DNA of 59,790 bases from an uncultured Oscillospiraceae bacterium (GCA_900543395.1 UQQT01000012.1:1-59790), one strand, 5' to 3'. Positions 7,675 to 15,711 are shown, numbered from the stretch's first letter. The notes: generated by a model not told the origin, from the sequence alone. Numbers and translations: made by a program.

Positions 7675-8463
7675 ATGCGAAAAACAATGACAAAGATATT
7701 ATCCGTCATAATGGCGTTGATAATATCGGCGGGCTTCCTTACGCTTACGGTATGGGCAGACGGTACCGTTTCACTGCGAATCGAGGGACCCGATAAGAAT
7801 TATTATTACAACACGAGCATGGATCTGCTGAGTGAGGATTACACCGTAGCCGACCTTATCGCTTACGCGGACAAGACCGACGACTCGCTCACCGTAACCG
7901 GCATTGAAAAAGGTTATATCAGCGCGGTAAACGGGGTTAAAGCAGGTTCGTACACGGAAAAGAAGTGGGACGGCTGGGTCTACACCGTAAACGGCAAATT
8001 CCCGAACGATCCCGTAACCGATTACGTTCTCTCTGCGGGCGACGAGGTTATCCTTTTCTATTCGGATTACTATAATGCCGGCATGGAAATCCCCGTCGTC
8101 GACTCATCGAAGCTTTCGGCAGAGGGCATTATCAACTTCACGTACGGCTCTCCGATTTTCGACGAAAACTACGCGGTAATCGGCTATGACTATAAACCCA
8201 TAGTCGGCGCAACCGTAACATTCAACGGCAAGGATTACACGAGCGACGAGAACGGCAATATCACCGTCGAAAATTTTGCGAAGCTTAAAAACGGCTCGTA
8301 CCCGCTTCAGATAAACAAGTATTTCGAGGGAGGCTGTCCCGCGGTTCTCCGCCTTGCACCCGACTTCACCGTAAAAGTAACGGGTCACTCATTCTTTGAT
8401 AAGATAGTCAATTTCTTTAAGATGATTTTCGACTTCTTCAAAAACCTCTTTACTAAAAAATAA
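7675..8463 (+). CDS. Secreted DUF4430-domain protein under cobalamin control
   Basis: 262 residues starting at ATG 7675, eight bases after AGGAG. A signal peptide (residues 1 to about 28, ending TVWA) precedes a DUF4430 domain (about 30-145). That domain contains WDGWVYTVNG and LSAGDEVILFY and resembles the C-terminal beta-grasp-like domain of intrinsic factor and transcobalamin. A second, Ig/carboxypeptidase-regulatory-like domain follows (PIVGATVTFNGKDYTSDENG). The C-terminus is an amphipathic aromatic/lysine tail (FFDKIVNFFKMIFDFFKNLF) with no LPXTG signal. The cobalamin riboswitch in its leader and the DUF4430 fold together suggest a surface corrinoid-binding or scavenging protein; that role is inferred. 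A strong terminator follows. Confidence 0.82.
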   Translation: MRKTMTKILSVIMALIISAGFLTLTVWADGTVSLRIEGPDKNYYYNTSMDLLSEDYTVADLIAYADKTDDSLTVTGIEKGYISAVNGVKAGSYTEKKWDGWVYTVNGKFPNDPVTDYVLSAGDEVILFYSDYYNAGMEIPVVDSSKLSAEGIINFTYGSPIFDENYAVIGYDYKPIVGATVTFNGKDYTSDENGNITVENFAKLKNGSYPLQINKYFEGGCPAVLRLAPDFTVKVTGHSFFDKIVNFFKMIFDFFKNLFTKK

Positions 8464-8490
8464 GTATGTATTAAATCATAATATATGCGT

Positions 8491-8530
8491 TTCGGCTGCC
8501 GCGTACAGATGCTCGGCAGCCGAATTTTCT
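8491..8530 (+). terminator. Terminator of the DUF4430 gene
   Basis: TTCGGCTGCCG pairs perfectly with CGGCAGCCGAA and is followed by TTTTCTT. On the opposite strand the same hairpin could form the 3' end of the small toxin mRNA described downstream, but it has no T-run in that direction. Confidence 0.88.
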
Positions 8531-8546
8531 TATCTGTAAGCAGGTG

Positions 8547-8575
8547 TTGACAAAACGGGAATTTACGGATATAAT
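8547..8575 (+). promoter_or_regulatory. Consensus promoter of antisense RNA, locus 1
   Basis: TTGACA (8547-8552), 17 bases, TATAAT (8570-8575); both hexamers are perfect. It points toward the small hydrophobic ORF on the opposite strand, and no plus-strand gene follows. Confidence 0.88.
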
Positions 8576-8581
8576 ATAAAT

Positions 8582-8665
8582 ACAAGGAGCTGCCGGATAG
8601 ACGGTTTGCCCTTTACGTTATTGTTAAAATAACCGCACTTTTAGGACAGGGGCGGTTATTTTTTT
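8582..8665 (+). ncRNA. Candidate antitoxin antisense RNA, locus 1 (about 84 nt)
   Basis: The RNA would start near 8,582 and end at a terminator where ATAACCGC pairs with GCGGTTAT, followed by seven T. It has no ORF. Its 3' end is complementary to the last codons and 3' UTR of the minus-strand peptide gene at 8,656-8,730. Its 5' part (GGAGCTGCCGGATAGACGG) matches that of the antisense RNA at 22,027-22,110, which has the same predicted length. This is the arrangement of a type I antitoxin RNA. Confidence 0.72.
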
Positions 8666-8730
8666 ACCTTAAGACAAAGAACAACAATAATAATCATAAC
8701 AATCGTTATGTATATAATCGCTTCAGCCAT
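8656..8730 (-). CDS. Candidate type I toxin peptide, 24 residues, locus 1
   Basis: ATG at 8730 after a GGGGGGTGG Shine-Dalgarno. The peptide is MAEAIIYITIVMIIIVVLCL followed by KVKK: one membrane-spanning stretch with a positively charged end. It resembles the 20-residue peptide at 21,974-22,036 in length, hydrophobic core, final KK and local DNA context. The leader (8,739-8,771) can form two exclusive hairpins. One pairs CCCCCC with the GGGGGG of the Shine-Dalgarno and would block translation; the other pairs AAAAGAGGG with CCCTCTTTT. Peptides of this kind (Ibs, Fst, TxpA types) depolarise membranes when overproduced. Toxicity here is inferred from architecture only. Confidence 0.68.
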   Translation of the reverse strand: MAEAIIYITIVMIIIVVLCLKVKK

Positions 8731-8785
8731 TGGTACCACCCCCCTTCAAAAGAGGGGGGACTCCCTCTTTTCGAAACAAAAAAAA

Positions 8786-8812
8786 GGGCAAAACCGCCTA
8801 CCGTTTATTTTA
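8786..8812 (-). promoter_or_regulatory. 5' end of toxin mRNA, locus 1: fold-back arm and possible -10
   Basis: On the minus strand a possible -10 TAAAAT (8812-8807), with a weak -35 TTATGA 18 bases upstream (8836-8831), precedes CGGTAGGCGGTTTTGCCC. That sequence is the inverted-repeat partner of ACGGTTTGCCC at 8601-8611, so the 5' and 3' regions of the mRNA could pair. The promoter call is tentative. Confidence 0.4.
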
Positions 8813-8821
8813 CGCATAATC

Positions 8822-8890
8822 GAGCCAAAGTCATAAGGTTTATGCCGTCCTATTTCCGCTTCGACTGCGTTAAAGGAACTTGAAAGTCGC
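8822..8890 (-). repeat. 70-bp intergenic repeat, copy 1 (upstream of toxin locus 1)
   Basis: Read on the minus strand it aligns over about 70 bases with 20,605-20,676 on the plus strand at roughly 85-90% identity, including 23 identical bases around CTTTAACGCAGTCGAAGCGG. It ends next to the possible toxin promoter. Confidence 0.75.
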
Positions 8891-8999
8891 CAGACTTCCC
8901 GCGTCCCTTTGCCTTGCCGAAACAAAAATATGACCGGCATAAACTGCTCCGCACCCAAAAACAAGGCACATTAAATCTAAAAACTTAATTTTATATTAT

Positions 9000-9104
9000 A
9001 AAAATACCGTTCTCTTTGTTGAGATACGGTATGTTTTTGGGCTTATGAAATTGACTCTCTTATGCTTAGCTAACTCCTCGGTCAGCAAAGTATTCTTTTC
9101 CGAC
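9000..9104 (-). ncRNA. Candidate orphan small RNA
   Basis: On the minus strand TTTAAA - 16 bases - TAAAAT (9138-9111) could start a transcript near 9,104. It runs through GAGGAGTTAGC to a hairpin where TACCGT pairs with ACGGTA (9,005-9,031), followed by TTTTTAT. There is no ORF. The order GGAGTTA, GCCC, ACCG-hairpin and T-run loosely mirrors the two antisense RNAs at 8,582-8,665 and 22,027-22,110, but I find no hydrophobic ORF opposite it. It could be a relic of such a locus. Confidence 0.4.
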
Positions 9105-9253
9105 TTTTTTATTTTAGCACATATTTTCTTTTTTTAAACCGCGGATTTGACAAATCCCGAAATTCAGCGTTTTATCAAAAAAAACACAATTGAACTTCTT
9201 ACTTCTTCACTCTTACTTCTTACTTCGCACATGAAATGATTTGCGTCAACAAA

Positions 9254-9646
9254 TTATTTCATATGCGCGCCCGCCGCCGAGACCGTTGCCACGATATTTC
9301 CGGACGAATCCTTTACCGTCGTTTCGCAGAAGCAGACGCGTCTGCCGTTCTTTATTCTCCTGCACTCGGCGATAAGCTCGTCGGTTTTCGCCCCGCTCAA
9401 AAAGTTAATATTGCTCGAAGCCGTAACCGTAAGCTCGTCGGGCGTATTGCACGCGACAGCGAACGCAAAGTCCGCGAGCGTAAACATGGCTCCGCCCATA
9501 ACTCCGCCGTGAGCCGCACGGTGTGAATCCTTAACCTTCATGCTTATGCGCGAATAGCCGTCGCCGACCTCCTCGATAACCGCGCCGAGACAATCGCACG
9601 CGAATTTGTCGCCCTTAAAAAATTCTCTCGCTTCTTCCAAAGTCAT
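9254..9646 (-). CDS. PaaI-type hotdog thioesterase
   Basis: 130 residues, the usual length for a single hotdog domain. The central-helix motif is AAHGGVMGGAMFTLADFAFA, with the HGG turn and the acidic residue used by PaaI-like acyl-CoA thioesterases. It is followed by NINFLSGAKTDELIAECRRI and a C-terminal strand (ETTVKDSSGNIVATVSA). It probably hydrolyses an aryl- or acyl-CoA in the cytosol; the substrate is unknown. It starts 16 bp after the end of the M4 protease gene on the same strand. The stop codon lies within a GAAATAATTTG / CAAATCATTTC palindrome. Confidence 0.85.
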   Translation of the reverse strand: MTLEEAREFFKGDKFACDCLGAVIEEVGDGYSRISMKVKDSHRAAHGGVMGGAMFTLADFAFAVACNTPDELTVTASSNINFLSGAKTDELIAECRRIKNGRRVCFCETTVKDSSGNIVATVSAAGAHMK

Positions 9647-9662
9647 TTTAATCTCTCCCTAT

Positions 9663-12284
9663 TCAATAAATATTCACATTATCAAAAGCATTGTTAATAA
9701 TATCTTTTTCGCCGTCGGACAGATTCAGAAGCTCGGCGGCTTTTGTCACGTTGCGCCTTACCGTCGAAAAATCCGACGTTCCGTCGTACCCGAGCGACAG
9801 CGACATATACCACACCCTCGCCGAAGTGCCGCCGTCAAGCCCGTACCTGCTCATAAGATACGCGCAGTGCGAAACCACGGTCGAATTTGTATGGACTCCG
9901 CCGAAATCGTCATCCTCGACGTTATTATAATCCATAAAATACTTTCCGTAAAGCTTTATCGGGTTTTCGAATTTATAAGGATCGGCGATATCGCGTATCG
10001 TATCCCGGTTTTCGCCGATCGTCCAGTTCCCGTCGATGAGACACGCGAATATATCCGCGTAAGCCTCGTTTATCGCGCCCGTCGCGTTTTCGTACGGCAG
10101 AGCGCCCGTTATGCTCTCGATTACGGCATGGGAATACTCATGCGAAGCTATGTCGGGAGCCGCCGCCGAAGTAACCGTGCCGAAAGTATACGGCGAATTC
10201 TCGCAGAATGTAAGAATTTGCGTACCCGAATCCCAATACGCGTTGTCGTAATACGAGGTATCGTGAACCGCCACGTTGATTTTCGATCCCCTGTTGTCGA
10301 ATGAAATTCTCGAAAATTTATCCTTAAACCAGTCGTACGCCGCCGCGGTGTTCATGTATGCGCAAACGGCGGTCGGGTCGTCAAACGTATTGTCAAAGCT
10401 GATAATCGGCGAAAGAAGCAGACCGTCGGAATAATCGTAAACTCCGATATTTCTTTCCTCATCCGACATTAAATACGTATAAAACGAATCGCGCACAGTC
10501 GGAAATTCTCTGTTCACCCCGTTTTCGTCATTGCCTACGCCGTTTGAGAACATGACGGAATCGTACGTCAGACTGTTTTTTATAATTTTACCGTTCACCG
10601 CATTTATGTAAATATCGTCCGAAATATAATATCCGTCCGGGTCCGTCCCCTCGACGGTAACAAGCCATACGGGTATCGGTGCGTTTTCATATTCGCCGAG
10701 AGCATATATAATTTTATTTACATTTGTCGCCTGAATCTCTCCGTTATAAAAATTAACGGCAGTATTTACAGCTCTTGATTCGCTGACAATAAACGATTCG
10801 CATCCGCCGAGCGTATCGTTTTGGCACAGTCCGCTCGCAATATACGAACACACTCCGTTTTTGCCGGCGGCGACGGTGACTCTTCGCAGATACACTTCGC
10901 TTTCGCCGAAAAACTGTTTAAACGTATACTGCGTTCCGCCGTCGTTTTCTTCGTACGACATAGGTTCAAATCGTATTTCGTCCGAATCCGAAGCGAGAAT
11001 AACCGCGTTCTGCTTTAAAACCGTAAGCGCGTCGGAAAAATTCTCAACCGTAAGAAAGGAGCACACGCCGTCTATCACGGTAACCCTGCCGTTTTCGTCC
11101 CTTGTTAAAATATCGCGTCCGCCGTTAAGCTCTGACAGCGTATATATATTGTTTACATCCGCCGACTTAACGTTTTCGGGCATTACGTCAAGAGTGAACG
11201 TACGCTGTTTCACCGCAGAACCGACCGTCAGCTCCGCCGTCAGCCTTACCTTGACAACGCGGTTTTTGTCCCTCGTCACAACGCCGCCGGAAGTTATATT
11301 GCCGGAATCGCTAAGCCATACAATTTCCGCCGACGGATAATTTTCAAACGCTTCGGGCAGGTCAAGATTTTCGGTAACATATACCTCGCTGTCGCCTGCC
11401 GAATAGCCTATCTCAATATCGTCGATAAGCGACGAGGCTATGTAATCGTTAAGATAATCCGACGTTATATCCGTATAATCAATAAGAAGGTCTGCCGCCC
11501 CGCACTCATTAAAACGCACGTCCGAAACCGCAAAGCTTACCGTCTCGCCGTCGTATTCGGACGAAATACCGATAAGCTTTCCCCCGCTGAATGTAAAAAC
11601 ATACCGAGCTCCGAAATCATCGTATGACAGAGAAAAAGCCGAAGCATCCCCGTAAACCGAATAATCGTATCCGCTGCCGAGCAGCCCGAAGTACAGCGCG
11701 TAGTCGCCGAAGCTCGACCCGTAAACAGAGTCGGGGTATGAAATATATTGTTCGTGTACGCAGTCCGAAACATACTCACCGTCCGCGCCGTCCGTACCGT
11801 TGATTATGACGGTTCGTCTCTCAACGCGTTCGCCGCCGGTCAGTTCGGACGCTTCTTTTTCGTCCGTTTTAACACTGACCGCCGACCCGCCGGCAATGAG
11901 TCTGTCCTTAACGGTCTGCGCGCCGAGCGCCTCGTCAATGCAGAACGGCTCGGTTGTCATTTTATTGATAACGGACGGAAGCGCGGTGTTTTCCGGTTTA
12001 TCAAGTCTCGACGCGATTCTTAAAATCCGTCTTGCATCGGGAGGGGTTATCTCGCCGTCCGCGTCGATATCGCCCGCGAGTACGGCGGAATCCGTCGGCT
12101 GTTCGATATACGCCGATATTTTGAGCGCGTGAAGCGCGTCCGATGCGGTAACTCTGCCGTCTGAATCAACGTCGCCGAGAATAAACGAATTAAAATCTCC
12201 GTTTTCGGCACTCGCGAAAGAAGAAGCGGGTATTATCATTAAAAGCGCAAGAAGCAAAGAAACCGCGGATTTTGAAATTTTCAC
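9663..12284 (-). CDS. Secreted M4 (thermolysin-like) metalloprotease with N-terminal dockerin
   Basis: About 873 residues from a GTG at 12,284 preceded by GGGAGGA; this places the signal peptide (KISKSAVSLLLALLMIIPAS) at the N-terminus, whereas the upstream in-frame codons do not. A dockerin with two F-hands (GDVDSDGRVTASDALHAL and GDIDADGEITPPDARRIL) follows directly, which is an unusual position. A long FTP/PepSY-like propeptide occupies about residues 100-550. The catalytic domain has H715-E-x-x-H719 in SHEYSHAV, E740 in INEAYAD and the downstream HTNSTVVSH, all standard for family M4. It should be an extracellular zinc protease processed from a zymogen. Confidence 0.9.
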   Translation of the reverse strand: MKISKSAVSLLLALLMIIPASSFASAENGDFNSFILGDVDSDGRVTASDALHALKISAYIEQPTDSAVLAGDIDADGEITPPDARRILRIASRLDKPENTALPSVINKMTTEPFCIDEALGAQTVKDRLIAGGSAVSVKTDEKEASELTGGERVERRTVIINGTDGADGEYVSDCVHEQYISYPDSVYGSSFGDYALYFGLLGSGYDYSVYGDASAFSLSYDDFGARYVFTFSGGKLIGISSEYDGETVSFAVSDVRFNECGAADLLIDYTDITSDYLNDYIASSLIDDIEIGYSAGDSEVYVTENLDLPEAFENYPSAEIVWLSDSGNITSGGVVTRDKNRVVKVRLTAELTVGSAVKQRTFTLDVMPENVKSADVNNIYTLSELNGGRDILTRDENGRVTVIDGVCSFLTVENFSDALTVLKQNAVILASDSDEIRFEPMSYEENDGGTQYTFKQFFGESEVYLRRVTVAAGKNGVCSYIASGLCQNDTLGGCESFIVSESRAVNTAVNFYNGEIQATNVNKIIYALGEYENAPIPVWLVTVEGTDPDGYYISDDIYINAVNGKIIKNSLTYDSVMFSNGVGNDENGVNREFPTVRDSFYTYLMSDEERNIGVYDYSDGLLLSPIISFDNTFDDPTAVCAYMNTAAAYDWFKDKFSRISFDNRGSKINVAVHDTSYYDNAYWDSGTQILTFCENSPYTFGTVTSAAAPDIASHEYSHAVIESITGALPYENATGAINEAYADIFACLIDGNWTIGENRDTIRDIADPYKFENPIKLYGKYFMDYNNVEDDDFGGVHTNSTVVSHCAYLMSRYGLDGGTSARVWYMSLSLGYDGTSDFSTVRRNVTKAAELLNLSDGEKDIINNAFDNVNIY

Positions 12285-12424
12285 CGAAACGTCCTCCCTT
12301 TTTCTGTTATTTTTTATGATAACATTTTCAGATTTAAAATACAATAAATTAAAACACAATAAAATTGAAAAATAACTTTATATGTGGTAATATAAATTAT
12401 AATACGGTACGGGAGGGCTGAAAT

Positions 12425-13312
12425 ATGGACACGTCGCAGATAGAATGTTTTTTGTCGGCAGCGAAACATCTGAATTTCGCAAAAACGGCTTCGGAGCTTT
12501 GCATTTCCCAGCCCGCAGTTTCGCACAGGATAAGTTCGCTTGAAAACGAGCTGGGCGTGAAGCTGTTTTTCAGAACGACGAGGAGCGTTGAGCTGACAGA
12601 GCAGGGGCGCGGGTTCTTAGAGGACGCGAAAAGCATATACGCTATCGCCCGCCACGCGCTCGACAGCTTTTCGAATCCCGATTCGTCCGTCATAAAGTCG
12701 CTTTCGATAGGATATTCGGGCAGTGTAAACGAGTCGTTTATGTCCGATATTTTGTCAAAGCTCATAAAAAAACACGGCTATTTTCAGCCGTTTATAACAA
12801 AGTCCGAAGCCTCGCAGGCGGTTTCGAGGATCTCGGAAGGCGCGCTCGATATCGCATTCGCATTTGCTCCGTCCGATTTTTCGGATGAAAACGTAAAATT
12901 TAAACCCGTCTGCTCATCGGGCTTCGTCTGCCTTTTCAAAAGCGACGATCCTCTGTCCTTTAATGAAAAAATCACGTCATCCGACCTTGCGGAAAGACGG
13001 CTGATTCTGTGCCGATACGGCTCCGAATTGAGCGAAGCGGTCAAAATACGTCTGCTTCTCACGGGAGAGCGGAATCCGTCGGATATTATAATATGCGAAG
13101 ATTCTTCGACGGCGCAGACGCTTGTCCGTTCGGGATTCGGAACGGCTGTTCTGCCCGAGGTATATGCCGAAAATTCGGATATTATCGAAACAAAAAGGAT
13201 AGAGGATATAGACGCATTGATGTTCGGCGTGCTTTACAGAAAGGGCGAGGAGTCGGAAATTGTAAGGGATTTCGTCAGCTTCGCATGCGACGGGGCTAAA
13301 ATATATTTATAA
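12425..13312 (+). CDS. LysR-family transcriptional regulator
   Basis: 295 residues, the normal LysR length. The N-terminal winged helix-turn-helix reads MDTSQIECFLSAAKHLNFAK, then TASELCISQPAVSHRISSLE, then the wing. A substrate-binding domain of two alpha/beta lobes occupies about residues 90-290. GGGAGG precedes the start. It is divergent from the dockerin metalloprotease gene across 140 bp, so it may regulate that gene as well as itself; this is inferred from position. The inducer is unknown. Confidence 0.9.
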   Translation: MDTSQIECFLSAAKHLNFAKTASELCISQPAVSHRISSLENELGVKLFFRTTRSVELTEQGRGFLEDAKSIYAIARHALDSFSNPDSSVIKSLSIGYSGSVNESFMSDILSKLIKKHGYFQPFITKSEASQAVSRISEGALDIAFAFAPSDFSDENVKFKPVCSSGFVCLFKSDDPLSFNEKITSSDLAERRLILCRYGSELSEAVKIRLLLTGERNPSDIIICEDSSTAQTLVRSGFGTAVLPEVYAENSDIIETKRIEDIDALMFGVLYRKGEESEIVRDFVSFACDGAKIYL

Positions 13313-13425
13313 ATCAGTTGTCAGCAGTCGTCAATATTACGTAATTTCTAACCACTGCCTGCTGTCCGCTGCAATAATTTATTGCGTGCAACGCGGTAAA
13401 TTTTTGTTTTCACGGGGTGTTGTAC
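13313..13425 (+). repeat. RBS-delivering intergenic repeat, copy A
   Basis: This stretch is shared with 41,480-41,605. Both have TTGTCAGCAGTC, ATTACGTAATTTCT, then a CTGC-rich stretch, then 32 identical bases (13,371-13,402 and 41,553-41,584), and finally a GGGGTG ribosome binding site directly before an ATG. AATAATT and AATT can pair around the GCGTGCAACGC loop. Here it supplies the translation start of the VTT gene. Confidence 0.8.
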
Positions 13426-14139
13426 ATGACTCAAAAAGGTAAAGAAACATTAAAAATTATTCTGCGTGGAGTTGTCGCGCTCATTTTATTTGCTGTTGCA
13501 ATATGGAAATACGACGAGCTGTCGTCAATCGACCTTGAGTCTGTCATCGCGTCAATAGATAACCGCCGGCTCGTATGGGTTGTCGTGCTCGGCGTTTATC
13601 TCGTAAAAGCTCTCATATTCGTCATCCCCGCCTCGGTAATATACGTCGCAGTCGGAGCGGCTCTGCCGACGGCACAGGCGGTAATAATAAACGTGCTGGG
13701 TATCGCGCTCGAGGTCACGGTGACGTATTTCCTCGGCAGGTTTTTGGGCGCGGACTACGTTGAAAGGCTGTTGTCAAAAAAAGAAGCGGGCAGAAAGCTA
13801 CTGAACATGGATTTGCAGAACAAAAAATCACTTATGTTTACCGTCCGTTTTCTCCCGGCGTTCCCGATAGATTTCGTAAGCCTGTTTTTCGGAGCCTCTC
13901 ACAGCAATTTCCTTATTTATTTTGCGTTCTCCGTCCTCGGAATTGCGCCGAGGGTAATTCTTTTCACAATACTCGGCGACGGCATTTTTGCATGGATTCC
14001 GATGGATAAAATCGTGCTTATCGTAATCTGCGCCATACCGATAGGCGTCATCGCGTACTTTATAAAGAAATTCGTTATAGAAAAGAAGAAAGCGAGAAAA
14101 GAAGCGGAAAAAATATTCGAAAATAACGATAAAAATTAA
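13426..14139 (+). CDS. TVP38/TMEM64-type (VTT) membrane protein
   Basis: About 237 residues from ATG 13,426, eight bases after GGGGTG; a GTG at 13,417 is inside that ribosome binding site. There are five to six membrane segments. The VTT core includes YLVKALIFVIPASVIYVAVGAALP, TYFLGRFLGADYVERLL and the charged FTVRFLPAFPIDFVSLFFGAS. The tail is lysine/glutamate-rich. Relatives are DedA-like proteins implicated in lipid scrambling or undecaprenyl-phosphate flipping. The gene is alone, and a two-way terminator separates it from the convergent gene. Confidence 0.85.
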   Translation: MTQKGKETLKIILRGVVALILFAVAIWKYDELSSIDLESVIASIDNRRLVWVVVLGVYLVKALIFVIPASVIYVAVGAALPTAQAVIINVLGIALEVTVTYFLGRFLGADYVERLLSKKEAGRKLLNMDLQNKKSLMFTVRFLPAFPIDFVSLFFGASHSNFLIYFAFSVLGIAPRVILFTILGDGIFAWIPMDKIVLIVICAIPIGVIAYFIKKFVIEKKKARKEAEKIFENNDKN

Positions 14140-14140
14140 A

Positions 14141-14180
14141 AATCGGCGGATCGCTTGTGACGGTTCGCCGATTTTTTTAA
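14141..14180. terminator. Bidirectional terminator
   Basis: AATCGGCG and CGCCGATT close a hairpin with A-runs on the left and T-runs on the right, between convergent genes ending at 14,139 and 14,177. Confidence 0.85.
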
Positions 14181-15655
14181 CTTTTAATTCTGAATTTTCC
14201 CTTGCCGTGACCGGTAACAGGTTCAACAACTTTTGCAGATTTCATTTGATTGAGCAGTATTCCCGCCGATGTGTTCGATTCTTCAAAAATTTCAGCAATA
14301 TCTGATCTTCCGAAATACTCCTTATCTCTCAAAAGCTTGATTGCAGCCTGCATCTTTTCTTTTGCTTTCGGTGTAAAATTATTTATACCAACCGCAACTT
14401 TTTCCGAGCCAACCGCAACTTTTTCCGAATCAACCGCAACTTTTTCCGAATCAACCGCAACTTTTTCCGAGCCAACCGCAACTTTTTCCTTATTTAATTT
14501 GTAATTAAGATTTGAAAGAATTACTGTAAATTGAGTTGAATCCGAATAAAAAACCGGCTCGCATCCTTTTGTAAAATTCGCGGAATTTTCATATGCGTTT
14601 CGTATTTTATTCAAACCGCTTCCCTGACGTTCCATATAGCCTAATTTTGAAAACACATCAGCCAAAATCGGATTTCTTCTATATGACGGAACATTGTTTA
14701 AATCTCTGTTTTGTATAAATGTACCGTCAGGCATTCCGCCGGGAGAATAAATACTAAGCCTATCATCAAACATATCAATATGGATTTCGCTTCCTAATAT
14801 CAAATAGTCTCTGTGTATCAAGGCGTTGACAACAGCTTCAAAAAAGCTCCGCTCACAATAATCGGGCATTTCTATCCTTGAATCGGCAGTTTTGCTCCAA
14901 AGCGTTCTCATGTTTCTTTTGATAAAGCCGATACTTTCATTCAACAGGGTTATTAAACTGCCGGAAAATTCCGCACTGTCTAAAGCATCAATTTTACCCC
15001 CGCTCTTATCTGTTCCGTTCCACCTGGTACAAAATACACGGGAATTCAAAACAGGCGAATCATCGGCTAATAAGGCTCCCGTATTTGTAAGCTTTCCCGA
15101 ATTATCACGCAAACAAAATGAATCGAAAAATTTTTCAGACATACTCTCTTTCGTCCATGATTTGTATCTCTCTCTAAGCTTTGAAAAAGAATAATCATTA
15201 AAATCAAAAGGCGTTATAAGAGAATCAAAAGATTTATTCAGCCCGTTTAAAATTAAGCGGTTCAGAATATGATTTGAAGCCGGCACACTTTCATTGCCGA
15301 TACGAACATAAGCTTCCGTTACTCCGTCGGCTTTATAATAATAGGGTGTATCATGACCGGGATATACATTGAGAATTATTATATTTTTTTTATCAAAACG
15401 TACGGAATTCAATGAAAAAACAGGGTGAGGCGTTATTCTTGATTTTATCAGTTCACTTATTTTCTCCGAGTCTGTTTGAATATCATCAAGCCCTATAATT
15501 GTTTTATTGTCCTCAACTCCGAAAATCAATACACCTCCTGTGCCGTTTGAAAATGCACTGACACTTTTTAACCAGCTTTTTGGTTTTCTTGTTTCGACTG
15601 CTGATTTAAAATCACACTCTGTTGATTCAGCAATATAATTATCCAACGGATTCAT
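14177..15655 (-). CDS. AlbA_2 (Schlafen-type) domain protein with GHKL-like C-terminal half
   Basis: About 492 residues from ATG 15,655, which has GAGG eight bases upstream; an ATG six codons earlier lacks one. The N-terminal AlbA_2 domain has ESTECDFKSAVE and NGTGGVLIFGVEDN. The middle part shows ALIHRDYLILGSEIHIDMFDDR and the glycine turn SPGGMPDG of the HATPase_c_4 half, followed by RNPILADVFSKLGYMERQGSGL. The C-terminal end is a winged-helix domain. Between them lie five tandem SEKVAV(G/D) heptads. Such proteins are annotated as RecG-like or as transcriptional regulators; some serve in phage defence. The function here is unknown. Confidence 0.83.
   Translation of the reverse strand: MNPLDNYIAESTECDFKSAVETRKPKSWLKSVSAFSNGTGGVLIFGVEDNKTIIGLDDIQTDSEKISELIKSRITPHPVFSLNSVRFDKKNIIILNVYPGHDTPYYYKADGVTEAYVRIGNESVPASNHILNRLILNGLNKSFDSLITPFDFNDYSFSKLRERYKSWTKESMSEKFFDSFCLRDNSGKLTNTGALLADDSPVLNSRVFCTRWNGTDKSGGKIDALDSAEFSGSLITLLNESIGFIKRNMRTLWSKTADSRIEMPDYCERSFFEAVVNALIHRDYLILGSEIHIDMFDDRLSIYSPGGMPDGTFIQNRDLNNVPSYRRNPILADVFSKLGYMERQGSGLNKIRNAYENSANFTKGCEPVFYSDSTQFTVILSNLNYKLNKEKVAVGSEKVAVDSEKVAVDSEKVAVGSEKVAVGINNFTPKAKEKMQAAIKLLRDKEYFGRSDIAEIFEESNTSAGILLNQMKSAKVVEPVTGHGKGKFRIKS
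14389..14489 (-). repeat. Five tandem 21-bp repeats inside the AlbA_2 gene
   Basis: The 21-bp unit aaccgcaactttttccgag plus two bases repeats five times with changes only at two or three positions. It encodes SEKVAVG or SEKVAVD heptads in frame. Array length is likely to vary between strains without breaking the frame. Confidence 0.9.
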
Positions 15656-15711
15656 GAAATCGCCTCTTTTCATAACTAAACCGTAAAATTGAATTCAAAA
15701 TAAAAAGTTTG

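Noticed and set aside
9606..10304. A 232-codon open frame on the plus strand, antisense to the M4 protease gene
   Set aside because: It has no ribosome binding site, reads as basic Arg/Val/Ile-rich sequence without a domain, and lies entirely opposite a well-supported gene.
14389..14489. Possible CRISPR or VNTR regulatory array
   Set aside because: The 21-bp units have no spacers, and they encode heptads in frame with the gene.
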